Below, in pieces: positions 11,137 through 22,160 of a DNA stretch of 64,000 bases (the first letter of the stretch is position 1; each line of letters opens with the position of its first letter). The translations under genes and the position numbers were made by a program. Source of the DNA: Amaranthus tricolor (lineage: Eukaryota > Streptophyta > Magnoliopsida > Caryophyllales > Amaranthaceae); contig NC_080061.1 in assembly GCF_026212465.1 (NCBI RefSeq), positions 18,495,959 to 18,559,958 on the forward strand, in the 5' to 3' direction. The notes beneath the pieces were generated by a model. That model had not been told where the DNA came from. It was given only the letters and a program-made list of their open reading frames with translations, and did not search any database.

Positions 11137-11137
11137 A

Positions 11138-11390
11138 CTCCCTTCATTTTCATATGTTATTCTCAAATAGAATTTACGAATTTTATTGTCAAACGTTAAC
11201 TATGATTAATAATCAATCTATAAGAAAAAGCCTATTCATGCGGGTTCTTGATAAATTCGTCTCAATATATACTGTCTAAATATTAACTTTTTAGAATTTT
11301 TAAAAACTTACAATTAAAATTATTTGACTTTTTAGTTTGTATTGGGATTTGTGCAAAAAGTGAATGTGAAGATCAACTGAAAACAGAAGG

Positions 11391-11392
<2 letters not shown>
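11138..11392. mobile_element. Stowaway-like MITE, copy 1
   Basis: 255 bp, starting CTCCCTTCATTTTC and ending GAAAACAGAAGGAG, flanked by TA (11136-11137 and 11393-11394). The CTCCCT-type termini and TA duplication are those of Tc1/mariner-related Stowaway MITEs. A second copy of the same 255-bp length is at 29106-29360. Confidence 0.85.

Positions 11393-11393
<1 letters not shown>

Positions 11394-11450
<57 letters not shown>
11394..11450. repeat. (TTA)n microsatellite
   Basis: About 57 bp of pure TTA units directly after the MITE. Confidence 0.95.
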
Positions 11451-11886
11451 GACCTAGAATAATCCAACTTTTTCATGATTTTTCTATAATTTCACCTATT
11501 AATTAACCATGGATAATCCCAACTTTAAGGGGTATTTGTCTAGAGTAAACTTGGGTAATATAATGACCTACTATAGTAGGTGATTCAGAAAAAAAAAAAA
11601 ATAAACTGAAAATTAATTTTAAATTAGAGAAAAATTTTAAAATTTTACATAAAAAATTCTAAACAATTAAAAACGTCATAAATTCTTTTTAACATTTTTT
11701 TAGCATTTTTTTGACATTTTATTCTAATTTATCTTTAATTAAAAAGAAACTTGCTATAGCAAGTCATCCGGTTATCAGGTTACTCTAGGAAAATACCCCT
11801 CAAAGTTGGGATTATTCATGGTTGATCAATAGGTGGAATTATTGTAGGAAAATGATGAAAAGTTTGAATTATTCAATGTAATTTTC
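11451..11886. mobile_element. Foldback-type MITE with ~110-bp inverted repeats, copy 1
   Basis: The left end (CCTAGAATAATCCAAC...GGGGTATTTGTCTAGAGTAA) is repeated in inverted orientation at the right end (TTACTCTAGGAAAATACCCC...GTTTGAATTATTC), so most of the element can fold on itself. There is no coding potential. It lies between TTA repeats, so the duplication cannot be read. Copy 2 is at 29416-29868. Confidence 0.75.
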
Positions 11887-11909
11887 CATTATTATTATTA
11901 TTATTATTA

Positions 11910-12138
11910 GGCAAAATGTTAAAAAAAACTACCTAACATAAACCCAATTTTGCAAATAACTACCTTAAATAAAAAATTTTGCAAAAAACTACCTTACATA
12001 ATACAATATTTTGCAAAAGACTACCTTGTAACGGAATTAGGCGTTTGACAGGTACATTTGACGTTGACCAGCACGTGCCAGTCACGTGTTACCTTTATTA
12101 ACCTAATTCTCCTTCTTTTCAATTCGCAGCACTCAATC
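11910..12138 (+). repeat. MULE left terminal inverted repeat
   Basis: Nearly identical to the reverse complement of 27635-27861 (a few substitutions such as GACAGG/GACCGG). It contains three tandem units with the word TTTTGCAAA...ACTACCTT and ends just before the GRF gene, so it probably supplies that gene's promoter. Confidence 0.95.
12065..12090 (+). promoter_or_regulatory. G-box pair and W-box-like word in MULE TIR
   Basis: CACGTG occurs at 12072-12077 and 12083-12088, preceded by GTTGACC (W-box core TTGAC). The mirror copy in the right TIR has CACGTG at 27685-27690 and 27696-27701. In plants these words bind bZIP/bHLH and WRKY factors. A role here is inferred. Confidence 0.5.
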
Positions 12139-12281
12139 AATTCCATTCAATCCTCTTTTCTCCCATTTGCGATAAACCCTAAGTTTTTCTTCTGCTTCTT
12201 TCTTTCATTCACCTTGCTTTCGAATTCCTAATTCTCTCAAAGATCATCGTTTTCTTCCAATTAATCAGTTATGTCTGCTTG

Positions 12282-14794
12282 TGTAACACCCCGATATTTT
12301 CCCGATATATTAAATGATTTGCTAGTAATATTATTATTTTTATTATTATTATTTTTTTTAGAAAAAAATATATATTTCTTTTTATTATTTATTTTGTTAG
12401 TAGATTAAATCATGAGACTTCAACTTTTAAGGCAATTAAAATCATTTTAAGCCCAAATCTTTTTCCTAATCTATCTTTAACTTCAAAAAAAAAATATAAA
12501 AATAAAAATAAAAACAAAAAAAAAAATAAAATAAAATAAATGGGAAGTGGAATCATTTGGCCGGCCATATGGAGGGTTAAGGGGGGATTAGTAACCTCTT
12601 AGGAAGATTGAAGATCAAGGAATTATTGCCTTCTATAATTATTGCCTTAATTTCCTTAATCTCCTAATTACCTTACATCTTTTCATTTTCAAACCATTTG
12701 CAAGTAAGAAAACACTCCCAAAACACTACATTTCTCACGCCTAAATCCTCCACCTTGGTTCATCAATTTTGGTGTTTTGTTCTTGAAGCAATTGTGAGTA
12801 ATCCTTAATCTAGTTTTTATTTTTTTTAAATTTTAATTTAAATTTCTATGATTTTTATGTGTGTTATTTTATAGTTTATGATTTATTCATGATTTAAAAT
12901 TCATGTGTGGAAGTATGATGTTTTTCCATTTAAATTAATGTATGGTTTTAGGGTTTTAGATATGTTTACATGTGTATGAAGAATTGTTTAAAGAATGATT
13001 GAAAAAAATATATATATATATATATGTATATACAAAAAAAAAAAATGGTTGCTCATATAAAAAAAATATATGTGGTGATGGAAATTTATTTTTTATTTTT
13101 TATTTTTATTGATAAATAGTGGAGATTTATAATATTGGTAGAGAAATATACATGTATATGTGTGGTGTGTTTGTGTGTGTAAATTGGTGTAAAAAGATTT
13201 ATTTTTGAGAAAAATATAAATAAATAATTAAAATTTATTTTTGGATGTGATCATGAAAATTATGTAAATTTTATTGTTTAGATTTAATAGGGAATAAAGC
13301 ATTGAAATTTATATATTTGTGATAAAAAAATGAGATCCCGTAGGTTTTGAAGATGATGGAAAAATTGTGTTTTTGGAGCATTTTTGGCTTTAAAATTAAG
13401 TTAAAAATACTTATACTATGTTATAAATTATGAAAATTGGTACTCAGGGGTTTTGACGCCTTCCGGACGCAACGGTGAAGTCGGATTTTCAGTTTGACAG
13501 TTTTAAGATGAGTTTCTGGACAGATTGTATAGGCTGTCCGGTTTTGTGTATATACCATGTCATAGTATGTGATGGATGTTCATGTTGTGTGTAGTATTCT
13601 AGGTATGGATGTGATTGTATATGTGTGTTATGGATGATTTGAGGAAAATGTGTATGTGTGCTTATTTCCCGAATACGATTGAACCTTGTAGGAAGTCGAT
13701 TCGTGACCGGGAATTGATTAAGACGCTTGCGAGTTGGTTATCTTGCTTAAGGTATGTACACGCAGCGTGGTTCGCATTAGTCCGATGTATCATGTATTAA
13801 TGATACCCGAAAGTAAGGCATGGGTATATAGAACGAATAATGTTATCGTTCGAATCAATAATTTTATACATTGTTATGATAAGTAGAGGTAGTATGTCCT
13901 CACTAACTTAAAAGTGGACGTAGTATGACGTCAATCTTTATATATTGTTTTGATAAATGGAGGTAGTATGACCTCACTAACTTAAAAAGTGGACGTAGTA
14001 TGACGTCAATTGGTGGAAAAGAATTACTCGCGGTATATGAGGGCATTATGAGCCACCGCGGGGGTATGCATACTTAACTATAGACACCGAAGTAAGGCGA
14101 GTGTCTATGGTAGAGGCTTGCTTAGGGGTTAGCTCCCCCTAATGTATTGTCTCACTTATGGAGTTTGGAGTGTACCGGCAGTATGGCTGGATAGTACAGC
14201 AGTATGGCTGACTAACTTTTACATGAAAATAAATATTCTTAATAAGCATGATCGAAGCGTACGGTTCTGTGATTTGTTAGCTAATTAATTAAAACTTTCT
14301 CTTGTGTTATTATTTATTGGCATGCGATGTTCGCTGACGTGTGCTTTTGGTCTTAACGACCCTGCGATGATGTTGTGTCCTATCTGGGCAATGACTAGCA
14401 GTAAGTTAAGTTGCAGGTCTGGGGAGTGAGGATTGTCCCTTGAAGAAATAAATTATTAGGGTAGAAAAGTCTTAATAAGATCTTCAAAATTTAGTTTAAA
14501 GAACATTTGGTTTTTATGAGGCGACTTTCGTTCTCAAGTTGTAATAAGTAGATTTAACTTTTCGTTCTTATCCGCTGCTAAGAATTTCTTATTATCTAGT
14601 AGATCTTAATAACGCTAATAGAACTCGATCCGCACGTTTTCCTTAACTTCAAAACCGTTTTAAATTGTTTTCTAACATCCCGGTTTGACTCGGATTATAG
14701 TTGTCTCGTTTTTAAAAGGTCATTTTCTCTTTTCGTACGACCCGAGTTATTCCGATCTCTTTTCGTACGACCCGAGTTATTCCGAGATGTTACA
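12282..14794 (+). repeat. gypsy-1 5' LTR
   Basis: 2,513 bp, beginning TGTAACACCCCGATATTTTC and ending GAGATGTTACA. Near the end there is a direct duplication of TCTCTTTTCGTACGACCCGA (around 14726-14786). Confidence 0.97.
13880..14010 (+). promoter_or_regulatory. Tandem ~75-bp LTR repeats with TGACGTCA sites
   Basis: Two adjacent repeats each contain GGTAGTATG(T/A)CCTCACTAAC then GTGGACGTAGTATGACGTCA. The palindrome TGACGTCA (13926-13933, 14001-14008) is the classical bZIP (CRE/C-box) binding site. The same pair occurs in the 3' LTR at 23053-23060 and 23128-23135. Enhancer function is inferred from the repeated-in-LTR layout. Confidence 0.55.
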
Positions 14795-14796
14795 AC

Positions 14797-14808
14797 TGGT
14801 ATCAGAGC
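14797..14808 (+). other. gypsy-1 primer binding site
   Basis: TGGTATCAGAGC, complementary to the 3' end of plant initiator-Met tRNA, lies two bases after the 5' LTR. Confidence 0.95.
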
Positions 14809-15094
14809 GGGAGTTTTATTTAGTGTTATTTATCTATATCGATAGACTAACGTTAAAAAAAAAAATTATTAAAATTAATTAACGAGAGTAAAAGGGGTAG
14901 ACATTAAGGGGATATGATGTGTTGTGCTTTGTGTCTTTAAGCATGATGTCATGGATAACTTGATGAGTGTATGATAGCATTTCTGTGTCTATATCTCTGA
15001 TGTTTTGAATTATCTATCTTTGTCTGATCTTAGTAATTGATTGCCTTGTTTTCTTTCCTTGTGAGTCAGGAAGTTCGATTATTATTTTTCTCTC

Positions 15095-16030
15095 ATGGAT
15101 AAAGGAAAAAGACCGGCCGATGAAGGAATTAATACCCGAGAGGAACCATGGAGAGTTTTAGATAATGCCCCAGCTTGGGCAGAAATAGAGGCTCAGGGAA
15201 TTTGGGATAGAAAAGAGGGAGAAAGTGATTTGGATTACACCCGACGAATGGAAATGATCTACAAAAAGTCCAAACAGGTGTATGAAAGAATAATGGAAGA
15301 GGAAACGAATGCATTGAAAGGGATGATTGACGAGTTTCACCTAGAGCTTGACAGGAGGGTAAGAGCAGTGCAAACTGAGGGTCGGGACGGAGTTGACGTT
15401 CCAGAGTCTAGTGGGGCAAGGAGAGATAATAATGAGGAGGATGTTCACATAGTAGACCCAGACTCAATGCCATTTATAATCTTCGATGGGTTGGATTTCG
15501 AGAGGGATCCAGAGGAGGATCCAGAAGAGGATCCAGAAGAGGACCCGGAGGAGGAGGACCCCGATGAGGACCCAGAAGAGGAATATGAGGAGGAGTTCGA
15601 AGAAAATTCTGATGAGGAGCAGGGAGAATTCATGGAGGAGGATCCTTTAGGAGTGGTAGAAGATCCTGATGAGGATAACTTAGGGGATGGATATAATGCT
15701 GATGAGGAGGGGGAACTAGCTTATAGAGATGGAATGATGAGTGATGATGATGGTGGGCATATTATTTTAGGGGGTTGGCCGGTGAGGCGAGAGGATCTTA
15801 TGAGCGAGGAAGAGAGTGAAATCATGATGTGGGTGGAGGAACCACCTGAGCCAATAATTGTAGAGCTTTCTGATTCAGTAGCGCGACTTACTATGAGTGA
15901 TTCCTTATCTGTGGGGACCCTTTCTGATTCCGATAGCGCGTCTAGCGATGACTCTGATCATGCTGTATTTGACCCTGATCAATACATGGAGGATCGGGAC
16001 CGCATGGATGCGTCACCTTTATGTGCCTGA
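15095..16030 (+). CDS. gypsy-1 extra ORF upstream of gag: acidic protein of unknown function
   Basis: An intact 311-codon ORF from a clear ATG, 300 bp after the LTR. I do not recognise the family. Residues 1-90 look folded and charged, with a probable helix around 45-90 (DLDYTRRMEMIYKKSKQVYE). Residues ~105-205 are extremely acidic with reiterated DPEE units (~135-165). The C-terminal third is Ser/Asp-rich (SDSLSVGTLSDSDSASSDDS). There is no zinc finger, protease or membrane segment. It lies in a different frame from gag, which starts 450 bp later. A long ORF without stops in a young element suggests it is maintained. Acidic low-complexity proteins can act as chaperones or activators, but nothing here shows that. 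Confidence 0.7.
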   Translation: MDKGKRPADEGINTREEPWRVLDNAPAWAEIEAQGIWDRKEGESDLDYTRRMEMIYKKSKQVYERIMEEETNALKGMIDEFHLELDRRVRAVQTEGRDGVDVPESSGARRDNNEEDVHIVDPDSMPFIIFDGLDFERDPEEDPEEDPEEDPEEEDPDEDPEEEYEEEFEENSDEEQGEFMEEDPLGVVEDPDEDNLGDGYNADEEGELAYRDGMMSDDDGGHIILGGWPVRREDLMSEEESEIMMWVEEPPEPIIVELSDSVARLTMSDSLSVGTLSDSDSASSDDSDHAVFDPDQYMEDRDRMDASPLCA

Positions 16031-16470
16031 TTGTTTTTACTTTATTTTGATGATGCATGTGCTTGAGTCGTATGTCTAGTCCCTTAGTAGAATAATTGCG
16101 AACAATTTTGTTGGTTAAGTGATTTGGTTGTTTATCTCGGACTTTTGTAGTTTTGAACAATGACTATGTGGGAATTTATACCCCAGTATTCTTTCTAGAT
16201 TGGAAGTATATGGTTTGTTTGTTTTGAATTTGAATTTCGTTTTTAAAAATATAAACAATTAGAAAGTAGAATTGATTCAGTGTTGTATTTATGGAACAAA
16301 AAAAAATAAAAAATAAAAAATAATATAAATCTGATTATAGACTTATTGTTCAACCTTTTTACCTTTAGGGCTACTACCTTGTTTACTTTAGAGCAATAAC
16401 AGAATGAGTTTTTTTTCCTTAAACCTCAAACGCTATAGAAATGTATTTACACACCTTGTTTGAACCTGAT
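16031..16470 (+). other. Spacer between acidic ORF and gag in gypsy-1
   Basis: 440 bp, AT-rich with poly(A/T) stretches and no ORF. It ends in TTGTTTGAACCTGATGCAG, which resembles a 3' splice acceptor (AG at 16473-16474) immediately before the gag frame opens. A strong matching donor is not obvious. Confidence 0.4.
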
Positions 16471-18401
16471 GCAGTATACCTGCCATCGTGCCACCCTTTT
16501 TGAAAAGGTCCGTGCCAAGAGGAAACTCTGATCGCGTGCTTCGAAACCTAGTCAAGGCCCTAGCTGGCGCAAGGAATCCGAGACCGAAATCCTTGGAGGA
16601 AAAGGCTTCGTCAATTAGTAAGAGAATAGCCCAGAGTAAACCCTCGACTTATAGTGGAAAAGGTGAACCTTCTATGTTGCAAAACTAGCTGAGAGAATTT
16701 GACAAGCTTTTTAGTGTGGTGAGATGTCCTGCTGAGCTCATGGTTGACCAAGCCGCGTTTTTCCTAGTGGAAGACGCTGACTATTGGTGGACACATAGTA
16801 AGATGAGGTTGATATCAGAAAACAACGGTGACTTAAGCTGGGAAGGATTTAAGGGGGCGTTAAGGGACCAATTTTATCCGCCTCATGTTAGGAAGGACAA
16901 ATCAAATGAGTTTGCTAGGTTCGAAATGGGAAACCTAACGGTAGATGAATATTATCAGAAATTTATAGAATACTTGAAGTTTTGCCCTGACGATGTCCCA
17001 ACTGAGGGAAAGAAAATACAGCGTTTTGAGTTAGGTCTATCGTATGAGATCCAAAAACACATTGAGACTGATAGATATGATACGTTAGACCAGCTATATA
17101 AGAGAGCTGCGCAGATTGGGAATGTTATCAGGAAGGAAAAAGAGAAGTTGGGCCATAGCGGAGAAAAGAGAAAAGAACCCGTGTTTCAGAATGATACGAA
17201 TGCGAGTAATCAAGTCCAAAATCAATTTAAGAAGCACAAACCGTTTGGAGGCTTTCAGGAGAAAGGTTTCCATTCTGGTCAAAACAGCAAGAATGGGGGA
17301 AATTCGAGAATAGAGGCTAGAATGCAGAAGCCTTTGTATGATCGTAATGGGAAGGAAAGAATCTTCAACTGTAGGAGATGCCAAAAGAACCACCCAGGAA
17401 GGGACTGCCGGGGTGCGTTAGTGGACTGTTCTTACTGTGGTAAGCCGGGCCATAGATTGTACGAGTGTTATACTCGCATAGGACAACAAGAGTTGCAAGG
17501 GGGAAATCATAGAGGTTTCCAACAACAAAGAATCGCTAACGGACGGGGTAGTAATGATGCTGGTAGGGGGAATCACAATGGTGGAAGTTTTGGCCGAAAC
17601 TTGGGAGGTGCCTCAAACCCAAGGTTTTCGGGGAATAACTCCGGTCTTCAGCAACGACCGGGAAATGCTAGAAACGAGAATTTCTTTTCAAGCCAACGTG
17701 GGAATCAAGGAGGTGTTACTACTTCTACCCAGAACGACGGCAGGCTTTCAGCAGTTAACTCGAGGGAGGCAGCGCAGGCGTCGGATGTGGTCATAGGTAC
17801 GTTCTGTATTAATGAAAAATCCGTTAAAGTACTGTTTGATTCTGGTGCATCATGCTCGTTTGTTTCAAAGTCTAGAGTTAAGGACTTAGAATTGGAAAAC
17901 CCCGAGGAAACATCTTTTTCAGTCTCTACTCCTTCCGGGGAGATATTTCATTGTAATACGTTGTTCCGTGAAGTGCCGGTTAAGATAGGGAAAGTAAAAT
18001 TTCCAAGTAATTTATTTTCTCTAGAAATGGATGACTTAAATGTAATACTTGGGATGGATTGGCTAAGTAGATATAAAGCGATAATAGATTGTGAAGAACA
18101 GTCAGTGACCTTAAGTGGACGTAGGGGGGAGAAGGTTAAATATAGGAGTCTTCCTAAGGGACCGAGGATAAAAATCGTATCATCATTAAAAGTCAAGAAG
18201 TTAATTAAGCAAGGGCAACCGTGGTTTCTGTGTAGTATAAGTAAAGTAGGGGAGCGGGAGTTGCAGCTTGAGAACATTCCAGTGGTCTGTGGTTTTAGAG
18301 ATGTTTTCCCGGAAGAACTTCCTGGTATGCCGCCAAGAAGGGACGTGGATTTCTCGATTGATTTAATCCCTAGGACAGGACCGATTTCAAAAGCTCCTTA
18401 G
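16470..18401 (+). pseudogene. gypsy-1 gag and protease with an in-frame TAG
   Basis: The frame opens after a TGA at 16467-16469 and has no ATG before the conserved part; the first codons near 16488 are GTG-CCA. A TAG at 16686-16688 breaks it just before the retrotransposon gag domain (VDQAAFFLVEDADYWW, then FPPH-like FYPPHVRKDK). Next come two zinc knuckles (CRRCQKNHPGRDC and CSYCGKPGHRLYEC, the second a canonical CCHC). The protease follows, with active-site LFDSGASCSFVS and the later ILGMDWL. A second TAG at 18399-18401 ends the frame at the protease-RT linker. The rest of the frame is open, including all catalytic motifs. Gag would package RNA; the protease would cut the polyprotein. Confidence 0.9.
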
Positions 18402-18404
18402 CGA

Positions 18405-21341
18405 ATGGCCCCAAGGGAGATGGAAGAATTGAAAATCCAATTGGAGGAGTTGTTAGAGAAGAGTTATATAAGACCTAGTGTGTCGCCTTGGGGAGCCCCA
18501 GTGTTGTTTGTAAGGAAAAAGGACGGAACGATGCGTCTCTGTATTGATTACAGAGAACTTAATAAGGTCACTGTTAAGAATAAGTACCCATTACCACGGA
18601 TCGATGATCTTTTTGATCAGTTGCAAGGGGCAGGAGTCTTTTCCAAGATTGATCTGCGGTCCGGGTATCATCAGTTACGCATCAAGGAGGAGGATATTAG
18701 TAAATCAGCTTTTAGAACCAGATACGGACACTTTGAATTTACAGTGATGCCTTTTGGGTTGACCAATGCACCCGCAGCATTTATGGGGTTGATGAATCGG
18801 GTTTTTAACGCGTACCTCGATAAGTGTGTGGTGGTGTTCATTGATGATATTTTGGTATATTCCAAGAGCCAAGAAGAACATCAAGAACATTTAAGGATAG
18901 TCTTGCAGATTCTGCGAGAGAATCAGTTGTATGCTAAGTTTTCGAAGTGTGAATTTTGGTTAGAGCAAGTGGCTTTTCTGGGTCACATTGTTTCTAAGGA
19001 AGGAATTTCCGTTGATCCAGCAAAAGTAGCAGCTGTTCGGGATTGGTCTACACCTCGGAATGTTACAGATATCCGGAGTTTCTTGGGATTAGCAGGATAC
19101 TATCGTCGTTTTGTGAAGGACTTTTCTCGCATCGCTCGTCCACTGACAGCCTTGATGAAGAAGGAAAAGAAGTTCGAATGGACTGAGGAATGCGAGAAGG
19201 CATTTCGGTTATTAAAGGAGAAGTTAACTATAGCCCCTGTGTTGACCTTACCTGACCCATCCTTGGAATACTCTGTCTATAGTGACGCTTCCAAACATGG
19301 GTTAGGTTGTGTTTTGATGCAAGATAGAAAGGTGGTGGCGTATGCTTCACGTCAACTAAGGACTCATGAGGTGAATTATCCAACACATGACTTGGAGTTA
19401 GCTGCTGTGGTTTTCGCATTGAAAATCTGGCGACATTACCTTTATGGTGTCAAATGCAAGGTCTTTACGGATCATAAAAGTTTGCAATTTTTGTTCACTC
19501 AATCCGAGTTGAATTTGCGCCAACGACGTTGGTTAGAACTTATCAGTGATTATGATTTAGAGATTTCATATCACGAGGGCCGTGCGAATGTAGTCGCTGA
19601 TGCTTTGAGTAGGAAATCGAGGCATTCCGTCTCAGCGTTAATAACCTCTGAGGAGTTGTGTAAGGAGTTTGGGAGAATGAACTTGGAGATAATCCAAGAA
19701 GGGGAATTGGAAGCCAAGTTGAGTGCCTTGTCTATTCAACCTACCTTTTTCGAAGAAATTATGGCTAAGCAACTGGAAGACCCAAAGTTCATTAAACTTC
19801 GGGAGCAGATCAGTGAAGGGAAAGCTGAAGGTTTTACAATTCATGAGGACGGTAGTCTTCGTTTTAAAGGACGGTGGTGTGTGCCGGATGGGTGTAACTC
19901 CTTGAAGGAAAAATTATTGAACGAAGCTCATTATTCTAGATACTCGGTTCATCCTGGTGGGGATAAGATGTATCAAGATTTAAAATGCATGTTTTGGTGG
20001 TCTGGTATGAAAAAGAATATTGCCGAATTTGTTTCCAAGTGTTTAACGTGTCAAAAGGTTAAGAGTGAACATCGAAGACCAGCTGGGTTACTGCAACCTC
20101 TAGAAGTCCCGGTCTGGAAGTGGGATGACATATCTATGGATTTCGTGTTAGGGTTGCCACGAACTAAAGCTGGTAATGATACTCTTTGGGTTATCGTGGA
20201 TAGGCTTACTAAGTCTGCAAGGTTTATTCCGATGAACTGTAAGTGGGATATGGAACAACTTGCTCGTGCCTATATTCGATACGTTGTTCGATATCACGGA
20301 ATACCTCGTACTATTGTCTCCGATCGTGATACTCGATACTTGTCGCATTTTTGGAAATCATTACAGCAGGCTTTGGGAACCACTCTTCTTCATAGTACGT
20401 CTTTTCACCCTATGACGGATGGTCAGACTGAACGTGTCAATCAGATACTAGAAGACATGTTGAGAGCAATAGCCATGGAATGGCAAGGTTCATGGGATGA
20501 ACATTTGGATTTAGTGGAATTCTCTTATAATAACAGTTATCAGGCAACAATTCAAATGGCTCCGTTTGAAGCACTTTATGGTCGTAAGTGCCGTAGTCCT
20601 GTATGTTGGGATGATTTTACTGAATCTGTCACCTTAGGACCTGATATGCTTGTACAAATGACTGAGAAAGTAAAGTTAATTCGCGAAAAAATGAAGGCAG
20701 CCCAGGATAGACAAAAATCGTACGCCGATCTCCGACGACGGCCTGATGAGTACGAAGTGGGCGACAAAGTTCTACTCCGTGTGTCTCCGATGAGAGGTGT
20801 GGTTCGTTTTGGTGCTCGTGGGAAGTTAAGCCCGCGTTTCATTGGCCCCTATGATATTGTGGAGCGGATTGGGAAGTTAGCTTACCGGTTAGCGTTACCT
20901 AATGCGCTGGGTAAAGTTCATGACGTTTTTCATATTTCCCAGTTAAAACGTTATGTTGCGGCTTCTTCGCATGTCTTAGACCCGGAACCGTTAGAACTTG
21001 ATGAAAGCCTCACCTATGAAGAGCAACCTGTTCAGATTTTAGATAGAAAGGTTCGCAGTACTCGGCGAAAAGATGTTGCAATAGTTAAGGTTCTATGGTC
21101 AAATCATCGGTCACAAGAGGCAACTTGGGAAACAGAAGCTTCAATGCGAGAGAAGTATCCGCATCTTTTTCCTCAGGTTAGTAAGTTACGGGGACGTAAC
21201 TTTTTAAGGGGGGTAGGAAGCGGTAGAATTTTGCGTTTTACGCGCTTTGAGGTTTATTTTGATCTATTTCTTTTGTTGTGTGCATGTTTTGTCGTTTTTT
21301 TTTATGTGTGTGATTGTTGTGTGTTTGTGTTTGTACGTTGA
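18405..21341 (+). CDS. gypsy-1 pol: reverse transcriptase, RNase H, integrase
   Basis: This continues the gag-protease frame directly after a TAG and is open for 978 codons. [22 protein letters not shown], then the catalytic FIDD at ~145-148. RNase [16 protein letters not shown] and [15 protein letters not shown] near 290-350. Integrase: an HHCC-type finger ending CLTCQKVK (~500-555), then catalytic Asp in [10 protein letters not shown], Asp in [11 protein letters not shown] and Glu in DGQTERVNQ (~600-690). The C-terminus has the GPY-type core ([19 protein letters not shown]) and a chromodomain-like tail ([17 protein letters not shown]). All catalytic residues are present. Fusion to Gag would require read-through of, or absence of, the TAG codon. 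Confidence 0.92.
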   Translation: MAPREMEELKIQLEELLEKSYIRPSVSPWGAPVLFVRKKDGTMRLCIDYRELNKVTVKNKYPLPRIDDLFDQLQGAGVFSKIDLRSGYHQLRIKEEDISKSAFRTRYGHFEFTVMPFGLTNAPAAFMGLMNRVFNAYLDKCVVVFIDDILVYSKSQEEHQEHLRIVLQILRENQLYAKFSKCEFWLEQVAFLGHIVSKEGISVDPAKVAAVRDWSTPRNVTDIRSFLGLAGYYRRFVKDFSRIARPLTALMKKEKKFEWTEECEKAFRLLKEKLTIAPVLTLPDPSLEYSVYSDASKHGLGCVLMQDRKVVAYASRQLRTHEVNYPTHDLELAAVVFALKIWRHYLYGVKCKVFTDHKSLQFLFTQSELNLRQRRWLELISDYDLEISYHEGRANVVADALSRKSRHSVSALITSEELCKEFGRMNLEIIQEGELEAKLSALSIQPTFFEEIMAKQLEDPKFIKLREQISEGKAEGFTIHEDGSLRFKGRWCVPDGCNSLKEKLLNEAHYSRYSVHPGGDKMYQDLKCMFWWSGMKKNIAEFVSKCLTCQKVKSEHRRPAGLLQPLEVPVWKWDDISMDFVLGLPRTKAGNDTLWVIVDRLTKSARFIPMNCKWDMEQLARAYIRYVVRYHGIPRTIVSDRDTRYLSHFWKSLQQALGTTLLHSTSFHPMTDGQTERVNQILEDMLRAIAMEWQGSWDEHLDLVEFSYNNSYQATIQMAPFEALYGRKCRSPVCWDDFTESVTLGPDMLVQMTEKVKLIREKMKAAQDRQKSYADLRRRPDEYEVGDKVLLRVSPMRGVVRFGARGKLSPRFIGPYDIVERIGKLAYRLALPNALGKVHDVFHISQLKRYVAASSHVLDPEPLELDESLTYEEQPVQILDRKVRSTRRKDVAIVKVLWSNHRSQEATWETEASMREKYPHLFPQVSKLRGRNFLRGVGSGRILRFTRFEVYFDLFLLLCACFVVFFYVCDCCVFVFVR

Positions 21342-21362
21342 GGTTTTGGGGTCAAAACCTTT

Positions 21363-21377
21363 TTAAGGGGGGTAGTC
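21363..21377 (+). other. gypsy-1 polypurine tract
   Basis: TTAAGGGGGGTAGTC abuts the 3' LTR start and would prime plus-strand synthesis. A similar AAGGGGGGTAG word at about 21209-21218 inside the pol end could be a duplicate. Confidence 0.85.
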
Positions 21378-22099
21378 TGTAACACCCCGATATTTTCCCG
21401 ATATATTAAATGATTTGCTAGTAATATTATTATTTTTATTATTATTATTTTTTTTAGAAAAAAATATATATTTCTTTTTATTATTTATTTTGTTAGTAGA
21501 TTAAATCATGAGACTTCAACTTTTAAGGCAATTAAAATCATTTTAAGCCCAAATCTTTTTCCTAATCTATCTTTAACTTCAAAAAAAAAATATAAAAATA
21601 AAAATAAAAACAAAAAAAAAAATAAAATAAAATAAATGGGAAGTGGAATCATTTGGCCGGCCATATGGAGGGTTAAGGGGGGATTAGTAACCTCTTAGGA
21701 AGATTGAAGATCAAGGAATTATTGCCTTCTATAATTATTGCCTTAATTTCCTTAATCTCCTAATTACCTTACATCTTTTCATTTTCAAACCATTTGCAAG
21801 TAAGAAAACACTCCCAAAACACTACATTTCTCACGCCTAAATCCTCCACCTTGGTTCATCAATTTTGGTGTTTTGTTCTTGAAGCAATTGTGAGTAATCC
21901 TTAATCTAGTTTTTATTTTTTTTAAATTTTAATTTAAATTTCTATGATTTTTATGTGTGTTATTTTATAGTTTATGATTTATTCATGATTTAAAATTCAT
22001 GTGTGGAAGTATGATGTTTTTCCATTTAAATTAATGTATGGTTTTAGGGTTTTAGATATGTTTACATGTGTATGAAGAATTGTTTAAAGAATGATTGAA

Positions 22100-22160
<61 letters not shown>

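Noticed and set aside
11022..11279. ORF coding for a long Asn (or Leu on the other strand) homopolymer
   Set aside because: It is only the translation of the AAT/AAC microsatellite joined to a MITE.
13615..13800. 61-codon ORF present twice (also 22742-22927)
   Set aside because: Duplicate occurrence simply reflects the two gypsy-1 LTRs; no sign that it is a gene.
15445..15633. Minus-strand Ser/Gly-rich ORF
   Set aside because: Shadow of the acidic DPEE repeats of the gypsy-1 extra ORF on the plus strand.
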